Source of the DNA: Paenibacillus sp. V4I3
GTDB taxonomy: Bacteria; Bacillota; Bacilli; Paenibacillales; NBRC-103111
Assembly (NCBI RefSeq): GCF_030817215.1
Contig: NZ_JAUSZA010000001.1
Coordinates: 2,950,501-3,014,500, forward strand
Reading direction: 5' to 3'
DNA length: 64,000 nucleotides
Part shown: positions 52,258 through 61,975 of the stretch, in pieces
Layout: every line of letters starts with the position of its first letter
How positions within the stretch are numbered: the first letter of the stretch is position 1
Notes under the pieces: model-generated
Databases searched by the model: none
Seen by the model: the letters and a program-made list of their open reading frames with translations, nothing else
What the model was told of the DNA's origin: nothing
Position numbers and translations under genes: made by a program

Positions 52258-53409
52258 TTACTTGTCCGTTTGTCTGCGCGGTGGCAATGGTCCAAGATAC
52301 TGGAATAGGTTGCATTCGATCCGTCCATTAAATAGTTTACGCTTCTTATCCGCGCGGCGGTTCATATAGTGCTCGAGCTGTGTGCTCGGGCTTAGGATAA
52401 ACATGCTCCATGACGGCATGGGAGCAGTGAGTGCACCGAGTTGGCGCAGCGCCAACTCTACATCTTGCGCTTCACCAAGCCGCTCTCCATAGGGAGGGTT
52501 GGTGATCAAGCAGCCATAGTCGCCGCGCGGACGGGCCTTGGCCACTGGTTCCACAAGCAGCTTGAACTGCTTCGTCAAGCCGGCGGCCTTCGCGGCAGCC
52601 TCTGCCACTTCGATGGCAGAGGGATCGATGTCACTGCCGATGATGTTCAGCGGAACATCATCTTTAACAGCGTCGAAGGCCTCGTCACGAGCCTTGTCCC
52701 ACAGCTTGCGTGGGATATTGCCCCACGCCTCGCTAGGGAAGCTGCGCCGCAGTCCTGGCGCGATGTTCCATCCGATCATAGCTGCCTCGATCGGAATCGT
52801 TCCCGACCCGCAGAACGGGTCGTAGAGCGGTCTGTCGACCTTCCAGCGGCTCAAGAGGATCATCGCAGCCGCCATGGTCTCCTTGAGCGGCGCTTCGGTC
52901 ACGAGCTTACGGTAGCCGCGCTTGTGCAGGCTGGCGCCGGTTGTGTCGATCGTCAGCGTTGCAATATCGTTCAGGAGTGCGACTTCGATGACGTAGCGAG
53001 CCCCGTTCTCAGGGAACCACTCCGTTCCGTAGCGAAGCTTCAGCTTCTCCACGACGGCTTTCTTCACGATTCCTTGGCAAGCGGGAACGCTAGATAATTG
53101 TGACTTATGGGAACGCCCTTCCACAGGGAATTCGGCATCGTTCGGAATCCAGTCAGGCCAAGCAAGGGCTTTGGTGCCTTCGAAAAGCTCGTCGAAAGTC
53201 ACGGCATTGAATTGACCCATGTGTACCAAGATGCGATCAGCGGTTCTGAGCCAAAGATTGGTGCGGCAGATGGCCAGCTCGTCTCCAAGAAAACGGACAC
53301 GACCATTCTCGACAGTCACCTCGTTGTAGCCAAGATCACGGATTTCGCGAGCAACGATGGCCTCAAGTCCCATTGGGCAAGTTGCGATTAGTTCAATTTG
53401 TTGTGGCAT
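52258..53409 (-). CDS. THUMP-domain class I rRNA methyltransferase (YpsC/RlmL type)
   Basis: A 383-residue SAM-dependent RNA methyltransferase. The THUMP domain fills about residues 50-160. The catalytic part has DPFCGSGTIPIEAAMIG, DIDPSAIEVA and the NPPYGERL motif of N2-guanine enzymes. B. subtilis YpsC and E. coli RlmL N-half methylate 23S rRNA guanine (m2G). Start ATG 53409 lies nine bases after GGAAGGA. Markedly GC-rich inside, which gives long spurious frames on the other strand. Confidence 0.88.
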   Translation of the reverse strand: MPQQIELIATCPMGLEAIVAREIRDLGYNEVTVENGRVRFLGDELAICRTNLWLRTADRILVHMGQFNAVTFDELFEGTKALAWPDWIPNDAEFPVEGRSHKSQLSSVPACQGIVKKAVVEKLKLRYGTEWFPENGARYVIEVALLNDIATLTIDTTGASLHKRGYRKLVTEAPLKETMAAAMILLSRWKVDRPLYDPFCGSGTIPIEAAMIGWNIAPGLRRSFPSEAWGNIPRKLWDKARDEAFDAVKDDVPLNIIGSDIDPSAIEVAEAAAKAAGLTKQFKLLVEPVAKARPRGDYGCLITNPPYGERLGEAQDVELALRQLGALTAPMPSWSMFILSPSTQLEHYMNRRADKKRKLFNGRIECNLFQYLGPLPPRRQTDK

Positions 53410-53544
53410 GTTTAGATTCCTTCCATCCGGGTTGTACATCGCTCATAAAACTCATACAATTAACAAGTATAGGACAAATAGGTTACAGTTACAAACGAAA
53501 CACGCAGAGTGGATGCATTGATGCTTTTCTAAGGAGGAAAAAAC

Positions 53545-54180
53545 ATGGAAACCATAACAGCCGAGAGCTATATGGAAGGTTTATACGAAGAAGATACAGT
53601 TCTAGAGCGAGTAAAGGAAGTCATACGCACCCATAATATGCCCGAAATATCGATTGCACCTGGATATGGCAGATTGCTCACTATGATGGTTACGATGATT
53701 GGCGCGACAAAGGTGTTGGAAATAGGTGCTTTGGGCGGTTATAGCGGGATTTGTTTGGCGAGAGGCTTGAAAGAAGGCGGCAAGCTGATTTCGCTTGAGT
53801 TAAAACAAGAATTTGCTGATGTAGCCAAGCAAAATATAACTGAAGCGGGCCTTGGCGAGCTCGTTGAGTACCGGATTGGCGAAGCACTCGTTCACCTGAA
53901 TGAGCTTCTTGAGCAGGGAGAGCGATTTGATTTCTTTTTTATCGATGCGGACAAGGTGAATTATCCGAATTATTTGGAGCTCGCAATAAACTTGGCGAAT
54001 CCTGGTGCCATTATTGCAGGGGATAACACGCTGATGCGAGGAAAAGTCGTCGACGCGAACCAAACCAAAGCCTCGGTCCAAGCTATGCGTACCTTCAACC
54101 AGCTGATCGCCTCCGATCCGCGTTTGGAAAGCACCATCCTGCCAGCTTATGATGGCTTGGCTTTAGCGCGAGTGAAGTAA
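53545..54180 (+). CDS. O-methyltransferase (family 3, TrmR/YrrM type)
   Basis: A 211-residue SAM-dependent methyltransferase: GATKVLEIGALGGYSGICLA (SAM site), SLELKQEFADVAKQN, and FFFIDADKVNYPNY with the metal-binding Asp motif. Resembles COMT-like enzymes and B. subtilis TrmR (tRNA 5-methoxyuridine). RBS AAGGAGG. Substrate uncertain. Confidence 0.88.
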   Translation: METITAESYMEGLYEEDTVLERVKEVIRTHNMPEISIAPGYGRLLTMMVTMIGATKVLEIGALGGYSGICLARGLKEGGKLISLELKQEFADVAKQNITEAGLGELVEYRIGEALVHLNELLEQGERFDFFFIDADKVNYPNYLELAINLANPGAIIAGDNTLMRGKVVDANQTKASVQAMRTFNQLIASDPRLESTILPAYDGLALARVK

Positions 54181-54235
54181 CACGGTTTGTACAACATCAC
54201 AGCGTATAATCTTTAGAACTTCCTCTTTGTACGGA

Positions 54236-54272
54236 AAAATGCTCTAAGCTAGCAATAGCTTAGAGCGTTTTT
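54236..54272 (+). terminator. Terminator after the O-methyltransferase
   Basis: GCTCTAAGCT (54241-54250) pairs with AGCTTAGAGC (54257-54266), with an A run before and GTTTTT after. Confidence 0.8.
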
Positions 54273-54329
54273 CATTGACAAATAATGTTCTGTGGTATTG
54301 GGTGAGCGAAGCTTACCCCTTATTTAACT

Positions 54330-54548
54330 TTAAGATGCTTTTTGATCTGGTATATGGAAGTCAGACTCACTTAATTTGCCAGGAGTAATTGGTTTGATTT
54401 GCGTTAACGGAGGCACTGGTTGTGATGTGGTCCTAGGGTGAGTGACTTCTTGCTTCTTGAAAGAAATAGCACTGATGCCGTTCCAATAGATAAATAATAA
54501 CTCTGCACATACGACGATCAAAATAATTTTACGCCAGTTCAGGCTCAT
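54330..54548 (-). CDS. Small single-pass membrane protein
   Basis: A 72-residue protein with one N-terminal membrane helix (IILIVVCAELLFIYW) and a Pro/Thr-rich exterior tail (PVPPLTQIKPITPGKL). Start ATG 54548 is nine bases after GAGG; TTG 54569 is the alternative. Unknown. Confidence 0.55.
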   Translation of the reverse strand: MSLNWRKIILIVVCAELLFIYWNGISAISFKKQEVTHPRTTSQPVPPLTQIKPITPGKLSESDFHIPDQKAS

Positions 54549-54624
54549 GGATGGCATCCTCACTTTCAATGATACGCCTATATTATCATATTGTGGAAGG
54601 AATTCCCATGATTATTTTCACTCT

Positions 54625-55398
54625 TCATTTATGAACCAGACCTGTAGTAATCTCTAGTTCATAACGTTGACATTCCGGCATTTGTGCGGCGTAAGCCAAG
54701 CGAACAGCACATTCAATATCATAAGGAACACGCACGAATTGAATCGCAAACCCAGCTTGAACATTGCCTTCGGTTTCCCCCTCCAAAACGCAGTAGCAGG
54801 CTTGTGGAATGCCGTCATAGGGCGTTCCCACACTACCAACATTGAAGAGCATCAGTCCGCTGCTCGCGTGCTTCACAGAGCGTTTCTCCGATGGGTTTTT
54901 GATCGTTATGAGATAGGGAATATGAATGTCTCCGTAGCCGACAATATCAGGCTGTTTCCCATCTGTCGACTCACCTGTCATCTCCGTATTTTGAAACATT
55001 GCGAGACGTTCTTCCTTGGATGCTTTACGTTTCACTCTATGATAAACACTTTGCGCAGAAGCGTGGAACAGTCGGAACAATTTGCCGCTTACATTCAAAT
55101 CAACGGAGAAAGGCAGCTGTTCCAAATAAGCGAGCCTATCCTCACCAAGCTGCTGCTGATGCCACAATCCTGCGGGCTGCTCCTGCGGAAGGGTAATCCC
55201 CAAATCCCAGTTTCCTTGAACAACAGATTCACATACCTCCTTGATACGGTCAACGACAGAAGCGGAATCAGGCCCTTTACCCACAAGGTCGCCCAAACAT
55301 ATAATGCGTTTAATTCCTCGACGTTCAATATCTAAAAGCACAGCTTCCAGTGCGGGTAAATTACCATGAATATCCGATATGATTGCGATTTTCTCCAA
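54625..55398 (-). CDS. Metallophosphoesterase family protein
   Basis: A 257-residue calcineurin-like phosphoesterase: IISDIHGNLPAL (D-x-H), ICLGDLVGKGP (GD), VQGNWD (GNxD), a late His in FHAS, and GYGDIHIPY where the usual GHxH stands, so the first His of that motif is Asp. NVGSVGTPYDG completes the fold. Likely a phosphodiesterase or phosphatase of unknown substrate. Confidence 0.82.
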   Translation of the reverse strand: MEKIAIISDIHGNLPALEAVLLDIERRGIKRIICLGDLVGKGPDSASVVDRIKEVCESVVQGNWDLGITLPQEQPAGLWHQQQLGEDRLAYLEQLPFSVDLNVSGKLFRLFHASAQSVYHRVKRKASKEERLAMFQNTEMTGESTDGKQPDIVGYGDIHIPYLITIKNPSEKRSVKHASSGLMLFNVGSVGTPYDGIPQACYCVLEGETEGNVQAGFAIQFVRVPYDIECAVRLAYAAQMPECQRYELEITTGLVHK

Positions 55399-55552
55399 CG
55401 TTTTCGTTCCCTTTCTCTGATAAACTCAAATGACCTTCGTTATGCTTCAGTTATACCACAAGGATTATGAATCTGAAAATGAGAGTCTCTTACTATTACC
55501 CAACGAGGGATTCTTCTGCTATAATTTGTAGGGGGAAAGGGGAATGTTTTGA

Positions 55553-56830
55553 TTGGAATCCAGACAAGATCGTCACCGTAAACCGAAAAAAGAACGCTCT
55601 ACGACCAAGAAGACCCCGCTCAAAGTAATTGGGGGACTCACGCTTGCCGCAGCAGCTTGTTTTGCTATTGGCATAGGCGCTTCCTATTGGACATCGAACA
55701 GTAAATCAGCAGAAGAGCAAGATTCAGCATCATCACCAGTGGCTAGTGTTTCGCCTGTTCCAACCAAACCAACGAATACAGCGAGCACAGCTAGTGCGGA
55801 GCCAAGCGCAAAGCCTAGCCCAGAGTCTACGGCAAAAGCCGTTATCTCGACTCCTGCTCCTAGCGCAACGAATAAGCCCACAGTTAGTGGCGGGCAAGTG
55901 AAGTTAACTTTTGTGGGTGATGTGTTGATGGCCTCCAAAGTGGAAGATATTTTAAAGCAAAAAGGCTATGATTACCCCTACACGAATGTTAAAGACTTTC
56001 TAACCAAGCCTGATTATACGATTGCTAATTTAGAAACACCTATAACGACTAGAGGTACAGTTCAAAGTAAGGATTACGTCTATCGTTCTTCACCGATGGC
56101 ATTACCTACTTTGAAAGCTTCCGGTATTGATCTCGTTAATCTAGCGAACAACCATGTAATGGATTATGGTACGGAAGGTTTGCTAGACACGTTGGATGCC
56201 CTTGATCAAGAGGACGTTAAGCGAGTTGGAGCGGGCAAAGATTTAGAAGAAGCTTACCGACCGGTCATCGTGGAAAAAGAGGGTGTGAAGATTGCCTTCT
56301 TCGGCTTCAGCCGTGTCGTTCCTGAGGCTTCATGGAAAGCAGGTCCTGGCCATCCGGGTGTAGCTGAAACGTATAGCTACACGCTGCCGATCGAAGCCAT
56401 ACAAAAAGCAAGAGAAAGTGCTGATCTGGTCGTTGTCGTTGCCCATTGGGGAGTAGAAAGAAGCGATAATCCGGATAAGTATCAGAAAGACCTGGCCCAT
56501 CGCTACATCGATGCCGGTGCTGATCTGGTCGTGGGTGGTCATCCACATGTTTTACAAGGCTTTGAGCAATACAAAGGCAAATGGATTGCTTATAGTCTAG
56601 GCAATTTCATTTTTACAACCAATGATACCCCGAAGACTTGGGAGACGGTTATTCTAGAGGCTGCATGCTCTAAGGATAAACAATGCGATATCCACCTTGT
56701 GCCTATTTTGACCAAAGCAGCATTGCCTACACCCATGAGTACGGAAGATGGCGCAAAGCTCTTTCAGCGTTTGAGTAAAATCTCGATAGGTGCTCAAGTG
56801 GACGCTCAAGGAAATGTTAGCAAGAAATAA
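55553..56830 (+). CDS. CapA-family protein
   Basis: A 425-residue protein: basic cytoplasmic start, one membrane segment (about 25-45), a Ser/Thr/Ala/Pro linker (about 50-115) and a CapA-type metallophosphatase-like domain (LTFVGDVLMA, NLETPITTRG, VNLANNHVMDYG, VVVVAHWGVER, DLVVGGHPHVLQG, YSLGNFIF). CapA proteins act in poly-gamma-glutamate synthesis/export or are stand-alone surface phosphoesterases. No pgs genes are adjacent. Start TTG 55553. Confidence 0.87.
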   Translation: MESRQDRHRKPKKERSTTKKTPLKVIGGLTLAAAACFAIGIGASYWTSNSKSAEEQDSASSPVASVSPVPTKPTNTASTASAEPSAKPSPESTAKAVISTPAPSATNKPTVSGGQVKLTFVGDVLMASKVEDILKQKGYDYPYTNVKDFLTKPDYTIANLETPITTRGTVQSKDYVYRSSPMALPTLKASGIDLVNLANNHVMDYGTEGLLDTLDALDQEDVKRVGAGKDLEEAYRPVIVEKEGVKIAFFGFSRVVPEASWKAGPGHPGVAETYSYTLPIEAIQKARESADLVVVVAHWGVERSDNPDKYQKDLAHRYIDAGADLVVGGHPHVLQGFEQYKGKWIAYSLGNFIFTTNDTPKTWETVILEAACSKDKQCDIHLVPILTKAALPTPMSTEDGAKLFQRLSKISIGAQVDAQGNVSKK

Positions 56831-56847
56831 GAGGAGGAGCAATCAAC

Positions 56848-57474
56848 ATGACAGAAGCTGTTCGCAATATTTACTGCGTAGGTCGCAACTACCGGGCACA
56901 TGCCGCCGAACTGGGGAATGATGTTCCCGATCAACCCATGATTTTTACCAAGCCGACACATGCACTCGCCCCAATTAATGGGGGAGAGTTGACTCTTCCC
57001 GGTGATCAAGGTGAGATTCACTATGAAGCCGAGCTTGTCCTACATATCGCTAAGCCTTATATAGAAGGCATCCAAGTGGATGAGATTGTCGACAAGTATG
57101 CACTCGGCATTGACTTCACGCTTCGGGATGTTCAGAACGTCATTAAGAAGAAGGGGCAGCCATGGCTGCCTGCCAAAGGTTTTCTGAAGTCTGCACCAAT
57201 CAGTACATTCCGACCATTCCCAGGCGCTTCAAAGCTGGCGGAAGCGAACTTCCAGCTTCGTCAGAATGGACAGGTTGTGCAGAACGGCAATATCAGTAAT
57301 ATGATCTTCGATCTTCAAACCATCATTGATTACATTGCAATGCATTATGGTTTAGGTGCTGGCGATATCATCTATACGGGGACTCCGGAAGGGGTAGGTC
57401 CTGTGCATCATGGTGATCGCTTGGAGCTAGTATGGGGAGAAGAAGTATTCGGAGCTGTTACGATTAACATTTAA
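56848..57474 (+). CDS. Fumarylacetoacetate hydrolase family protein
   Basis: A 208-residue FAH-type hydrolase. It begins YCVGRNYRAHAAELGN, has metal ligands in HYEAELVL (Glu/Glu) and GIDFTLRDVQ (Asp), and ends GTPEGVGPVHHGD. Members hydrolyse acylpyruvates or decarboxylate oxaloacetate. AGAGGAGGAGC RBS; 17 bases after capA, so cotranscribed. Confidence 0.9.
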   Translation: MTEAVRNIYCVGRNYRAHAAELGNDVPDQPMIFTKPTHALAPINGGELTLPGDQGEIHYEAELVLHIAKPYIEGIQVDEIVDKYALGIDFTLRDVQNVIKKKGQPWLPAKGFLKSAPISTFRPFPGASKLAEANFQLRQNGQVVQNGNISNMIFDLQTIIDYIAMHYGLGAGDIIYTGTPEGVGPVHHGDRLELVWGEEVFGAVTINI

Positions 57475-57480
57475 CAGATC

Positions 57481-57538
57481 AAAGGGCAGTCTCTTAAGGT
57501 CAATTATGACCTGAGAGAACTGCCCTTTATTTATCCTT
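57481..57538. terminator. Bidirectional terminator
   Basis: AAAGGGCAGT (57481-57490) pairs with ACTGCCCTTT (57529-57538), with inner AGGTCA/TGACCT. Confidence 0.8.
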
Positions 57539-57540
57539 GA

Positions 57541-58728
57541 TTAAACTTCTGTTGGATCCTTTAAAGCAGCATCCGAATATTGCTCACGAACTCGAAGGAT
57601 GGCCGGCCATTGTTGAAAAAATGCATCAACCACTTTCGGGTCAAAATGCTCGCCCTGCTCCTCTTTAAACAAAGTCAAAATCCGATCGAGCTCCCAAGCT
57701 TTTTTGTAAACACGCTCACTGCCGAGTGCATCGAATACGTCAGCAATCGCTGTAATTCGGCCATAGATGTGGATGTCCTCGCCTTTGATTCCGCGTGGGT
57801 ATCCGCGCCCGTTCCATTTCTCATGATGCTCATAAGCGACAACAGCAGCCGTTTTCAGAATATGGCGATTGGAGTTCTTGAGCAGGTTATAGCCAATTAG
57901 CGTATGATTCTGCATCAATTTGAATTCTTCATCCGTTAATTTCCCTGGTTTGTTTAAGACACTATCAGGGATAGCCACCTTACCGATATCATGCATGGGC
58001 GAAGCCATTTTCAACAATTCAGCTTCTTCTTGACTCATACCTAATCCTAAGGCAAGGAGATATGAATATTCCGCAACACGCTTCACGTGATTTCCTGTCT
58101 CCTTGGACCTGCTCTCACCAATTTCCCCCATTCTAAAAATAATTTCCTTCTGCGTTTCCTCGATCTCGTTCGTAAGCAAAGCAGATTCTAGGGACTTACC
58201 CGCATAGGAGGAAGCTAACGTTAGATATTCCATGTCTTTATCTGAAAATTGTTCGCTTGCCGTCAACTTATTAATGGCTTGGTATGCACCCATAATTTGA
58301 CCTTGGCTATTTCGGAATGGAATAACCATCATAGCTTTTGTGTGGTATCCTGTGTGTTGATCCATTTTCAAAGCCCCATTCACGAGATAGGACTTATATT
58401 CTTCATTCGTATAGGCATCATGAATAAATACGGCTTTATCATTCGTTACCGCATAGCCGACAAGACCAGCCGTACTAGGAATGCGAATTTCGTCGAGGCC
58501 ATGAGCGACTTTGGACCATAACTCATTTTTGTTCGTATCAAGCAACCAAACCGTACATCGATCAGAGACAATCATTTCTCGTCCCATATCCGCCATCAGC
58601 ATAAGTACATTGTCTAGGATTCGTTCGTTCGCAATTTTGGCTGCATAGTTAAAAATGACGCGCAGCATCTCCTGAGGATCCAGGTCACTTTTTAACTGGG
58701 ACGTTATATCGATTTGTTCGTTCAACAT
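57541..58728 (-). CDS. GAF-HD-GYP cyclic-di-GMP phosphodiesterase
   Basis: A 395-residue soluble protein: GAF sensor (about 20-185) and HD-GYP domain (about 200-375) with GNHVKRVAEYS, the HDIGK metal motif (MHDIGKVAIP), AYEHHEKWNGRGYP (the GYP-type motif) and ADVFDALGSERVYK. HD-GYP enzymes degrade c-di-GMP to GMP. The GAF domain would sense a small ligand. No kinase or receiver domain is attached. Confidence 0.92.
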   Translation of the reverse strand: MLNEQIDITSQLKSDLDPQEMLRVIFNYAAKIANERILDNVLMLMADMGREMIVSDRCTVWLLDTNKNELWSKVAHGLDEIRIPSTAGLVGYAVTNDKAVFIHDAYTNEEYKSYLVNGALKMDQHTGYHTKAMMVIPFRNSQGQIMGAYQAINKLTASEQFSDKDMEYLTLASSYAGKSLESALLTNEIEETQKEIIFRMGEIGESRSKETGNHVKRVAEYSYLLALGLGMSQEEAELLKMASPMHDIGKVAIPDSVLNKPGKLTDEEFKLMQNHTLIGYNLLKNSNRHILKTAAVVAYEHHEKWNGRGYPRGIKGEDIHIYGRITAIADVFDALGSERVYKKAWELDRILTLFKEEQGEHFDPKVVDAFFQQWPAILRVREQYSDAALKDPTEV

Positions 58729-58934
58729 GTCAGCCTCCTAACTTCACCGAACTTAGTTTACCATAAATTTCTTAGAAATTGGGTAACATCCTACTGAATT
58801 AACCGAATTTTTAGATGAATTTGTCGATGCTTAATAAATGTATAGTAAACATGAAGACTAGAATACGACTATGATACAATAAGAGAGATTTTTGAACGTT
58901 TAAAAAGGCAGGGAAGAAGATAGGAGTGCTATAT

Positions 58935-59747
58935 GTGGAGTGGATTTGGGGTTTAGCGGGAAGCTTGATAATCGCAGGAGCGGCCTATTGGAAGGGATCC
59001 TTATCCTTATCGGGCTTGGCTGCTGCTGTGCTGCTCGGTACGTCGATGTTTGCACTGGGAAACTTAGCTTGGTTTGGGACACTTATCGCCTTCTTCGTAT
59101 CTTCTACCTTATTGTCTAAACTCAAGCATCAACGTAAATCCGCAGCAGAAAGCGGTTATGCCAAAGGTGGAAGACGCGATGCCGGACAAGTTGCAGCAAA
59201 TGGCGGTCTTGGTTTAATGCTATGTATAGGGAATGCGGTTTGGCACGATCCAGCTTGGTGGATTGTATTTATTGGGGTTATGGCAACCGTCAATGCAGAC
59301 ACTTGGGCTACGGAAATCGGTGGAATGAGTGTATCTACACCGCGTTCAATTATTAACGGCATGCGTGTTCCGGCTGGCACATCGGGTGGTGTAACGGGAT
59401 TAGGACTGCTGGCTTCATTACTGGGAGGAGCATTCATTGGTTTGGTAAGTGGGTGGTTTAATCAGATAGGCGGCTCGGGATATAAGGTAGGGACACTTGC
59501 AGCGCTAATCATACTGGGTGCAGTTTCTGGCTTGATTGGTTCTTTGGCTGATTCTTGGCTCGGGGCGACGTTTCAAGTGATGTATCGGTGTAACGTTTGC
59601 GGGAAAACCATCGAGAAACAGCTTCATTGTGACCATAAAGCCACACAGATTCGCGGTATGAGATGGATGACAAATGACAATGTCAATGCAGTGTCCTCGC
59701 TAGTCGGAGGCATTGTGTGCTTAGCATTCAGTGTTTTGATATTTTAA
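58935..59747 (+). CDS. DUF92 (TMEM19-like) membrane protein
   Basis: A 270-residue, seven to eight-helix membrane protein of the DUF92 family, with NADTWATEIGGMS and GLIGSLADSWLGATFQ typical of the family. The CNVCGKTIEKQLHC stretch near residue 218 may bind metal. GTG 58935 has AGGAG eight bases upstream; GTG 58926 overlaps that site. Some family members are phytyl-phosphate-kinase-like; the bacterial role is not known. Confidence 0.82.
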   Translation: MEWIWGLAGSLIIAGAAYWKGSLSLSGLAAAVLLGTSMFALGNLAWFGTLIAFFVSSTLLSKLKHQRKSAAESGYAKGGRRDAGQVAANGGLGLMLCIGNAVWHDPAWWIVFIGVMATVNADTWATEIGGMSVSTPRSIINGMRVPAGTSGGVTGLGLLASLLGGAFIGLVSGWFNQIGGSGYKVGTLAALIILGAVSGLIGSLADSWLGATFQVMYRCNVCGKTIEKQLHCDHKATQIRGMRWMTNDNVNAVSSLVGGIVCLAFSVLIF

Positions 59748-59757
59748 AATAACTACA

Positions 59758-59796
59758 AAACAACCCTTCTGCAATCTGTGCAGCAGGGTTGTTTTT
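59758..59796. terminator. Bidirectional terminator
   Basis: AAACAACCCT (59758-59767) pairs with AGGGTTGTTT (59785-59794), plus an inner GC pair. Confidence 0.8.
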
Positions 59797-59802
59797 GTAT
59801 GC

Positions 59803-60120
59803 TTAATGAACCGTTGAACCACTTGGTTCGGTTTGCTCTTTATTATGCGCCGGTTGCGGGGGAGCAGGGGGGAACAAGGCATCCTGCAGCTGCTTTTCCA
59901 AATGTCGAACTTTGCGCTGCAGCTTGTACTGACGCACCATCCCGAAGAGGCCGACAATCAGACCGCCTAACAAGGTTGATGTTAAAATGACAAGGATCAG
60001 GGGTGTGGATGTCTGAGCAAACATGAAATTTACTTGAACCGGTTCGACGTTAATGACGGCAAAGACAGCCGTTATGAGGGCGAATACTAAAGCAGATATA
60101 AGAATCCATTGCATCTTCAT
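59803..60120 (-). CDS. lapA: LapA family (DUF1049) membrane protein
   Basis: A 105-residue protein with two membrane helices (about 4-24 and 40-62), the family-typical VINVEPVQVNFMF between them, a coiled basic region (QYKLQRKVRHLEKQL) and a Pro-rich tail. LapA in proteobacteria assists LPS assembly; the Firmicute role is unknown. Confidence 0.82.
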   Translation of the reverse strand: MKMQWILISALVFALITAVFAVINVEPVQVNFMFAQTSTPLILVILTSTLLGGLIVGLFGMVRQYKLQRKVRHLEKQLQDALFPPAPPQPAHNKEQTEPSGSTVH

Positions 60121-60184
60121 CCATCATTCATCCTTTCACCTGAGAAAAGGTTGAAGGCATACGCCCTCAACCTTATCAGAACAA

Positions 60185-61975
60185 TTACTTCGTTAACTCT
60201 TCCATTTGATCAAGCAGGGAGCTGAAGACACTCATCGCTTGCTTGATTGGTTCCGGTGTGGACATGTCTACACCGGCTTTTTTCAAGATGTTCAATGAGT
60301 AGTCACTGCCGCCGCTTTTTAAGAAGCCCAAGTAACGGTCTACGGCAGGCTGGCCTTCATCCAGAATTTGTTTCGCAAAACTGGTTGCAGCCGAGAAGCC
60401 AGTTGCATATTTGTACACATAGAAGCTGTTGTAGAAGTGAGGAATTCGAGCCCATTCCATCTCGATATCCTGATCCACGACCATGTCATTCCCATGGTAC
60501 AGCTTATTCAAGCCATAGTAGATTTCACTGAATTCCTGTGGTGTCAGGGAATCTCCATTTTCTGATTTCTCATGTGTAATCATTTCGAATTCGGCAAACA
60601 TCGTCTGACGGAATACCGTTGTTCTGAACTGATCCGCGTAGTAAGTAAGCAAGTAAAGCTTTTCTTTCGGATCCGTTACGCGTTTCAATAAATAGTCCAT
60701 GAGCAGTGCCTCATTAAGTGTAGAAGCGACTTCCGCAAGGAAAATCGTATACTGCGCATAGCGGTATTCTTGGTTCTCATCAGACAAATACGAATGAATG
60801 GCGTGACCCATTTCGTGTGTCAATGTGAACATGCTGTTCAAATTGTCCTTATGATTCAGAAGCACGTAAGGATGTGTGCCATAGGCACCCCAGCTATAAG
60901 CGCCGTTCCGCTTATTTTTGTTCTCATACACATCGATCCAATGGTTATCGAAGCCATCTTGAAGAATTTTCAAGTAGTTTTCGCCCAATGGGGCTAAGCT
61001 TTTCTTGATTTCTTCTTTAGCTTGCTGGTAGGTGATGTCCATCTTGAACTCTTCAACCAGCGGGGCAAAAAGGTCGTACATATGTAATTCATCGACTTTA
61101 AGCAGCTTCTTGCGGAGCTTCAGGTAACGCTGCAGCTGCGGCAAAGAATCGTGAATAGTGGAAATTAAGTTCGTATACACTTCTTTCTTAATATTGTCCC
61201 CAAATAGGGTAGATTCAAGAACGGAAGGGTATTTACGAGCTTTAGCATAGAAGATATTCTTATTAATATTTGCGCTAAGCGTTGCACCAATTGTATTCTT
61301 ATTGTTGCGATAAGTTTCGTAGACTGCATGGAAGGCATTTTTTCGAACTTCGGCGTTGCGGCTTTCTAGGAATTGAATGTAACTTCCATGAGTAAGTTCG
61401 ACTTCTTCGCCTTTTTCGTTCTTAATTTTTGGGAATTTCAAATCGGCATTGTTCAGCATACCGAAGATGGTGCTTGGCGCTCCGGCCATGTTACCCGCTT
61501 GGGCAAGCAGGGCTTCCTGATCCTTGGACAGCGTATGCGGCTTCTGGCGAATCATTTCTTCAAGTGTGTCCTTATAGAAAGATAAAGAAGGATCTTCCAC
61601 CAGCTGCTTAAGCTTTTCATCCGATAAACTGAGAATTTCTGGTGAAACAAAGGAGAGCGCTTCTCCTACTTCGACACTAATTTTTTTTGCTTTATCAGAT
61701 AAGGCCTGGTAGGTTGGTTCTGCTGTATCTTCATGGTGCTTCATGTTGGCATAAACATACAGTTTTTCTGTTTTCACAGAGACTTCATCTTCCAACTGGA
61801 AACACTGCTTTACCGTAGCGGGATCGCTTAGTTTTCCTTGGAAGGCGCTGATTTTGCCAAGCGAGTTTTTCACATTCTGAAATTCCTGTTCCCAAGCCTT
61901 CTGATCGGCAAATAAATCCTCTAGATTCCATCGGTGCTCGGCCGGTACTTGCTTGCGTTCCAATATTTGAGTCAT
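60185..61975 (-). CDS. pepF: Oligoendopeptidase F
   Basis: A 596-residue M3B zinc peptidase that trims short peptides in the cytosol. The zinc site is LTHEMGHAIHSY (HExxH) with the third ligand Glu in EVASTLNEAL. N-terminal RKQVPAEHRWNLEDLF is typical. ATG 61975 is eight bases or fewer after AGGAGGG and gives the usual length. The frame stays open upstream to 62188 and includes a signal-peptide-like stretch starting at ATG 62095, which is noted as a finding. Confidence 0.93.
   Translation of the reverse strand: MTQILERKQVPAEHRWNLEDLFADQKAWEQEFQNVKNSLGKISAFQGKLSDPATVKQCFQLEDEVSVKTEKLYVYANMKHHEDTAEPTYQALSDKAKKISVEVGEALSFVSPEILSLSDEKLKQLVEDPSLSFYKDTLEEMIRQKPHTLSKDQEALLAQAGNMAGAPSTIFGMLNNADLKFPKIKNEKGEEVELTHGSYIQFLESRNAEVRKNAFHAVYETYRNNKNTIGATLSANINKNIFYAKARKYPSVLESTLFGDNIKKEVYTNLISTIHDSLPQLQRYLKLRKKLLKVDELHMYDLFAPLVEEFKMDITYQQAKEEIKKSLAPLGENYLKILQDGFDNHWIDVYENKNKRNGAYSWGAYGTHPYVLLNHKDNLNSMFTLTHEMGHAIHSYLSDENQEYRYAQYTIFLAEVASTLNEALLMDYLLKRVTDPKEKLYLLTYYADQFRTTVFRQTMFAEFEMITHEKSENGDSLTPQEFSEIYYGLNKLYHGNDMVVDQDIEMEWARIPHFYNSFYVYKYATGFSAATSFAKQILDEGQPAVDRYLGFLKSGGSDYSLNILKKAGVDMSTPEPIKQAMSVFSSLLDQMEELTK

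Noticed and set aside
52441..53097. 218-codon open frame antisense to the rRNA methyltransferase
   Set aside because: By-product of GC-rich codons in the sense gene; the sense strand has THUMP and NPPY motifs.
54667..55335. 222-codon open frame antisense to the metallophosphoesterase
   Set aside because: The sense gene has all phosphoesterase motifs; no start site for the antisense frame.
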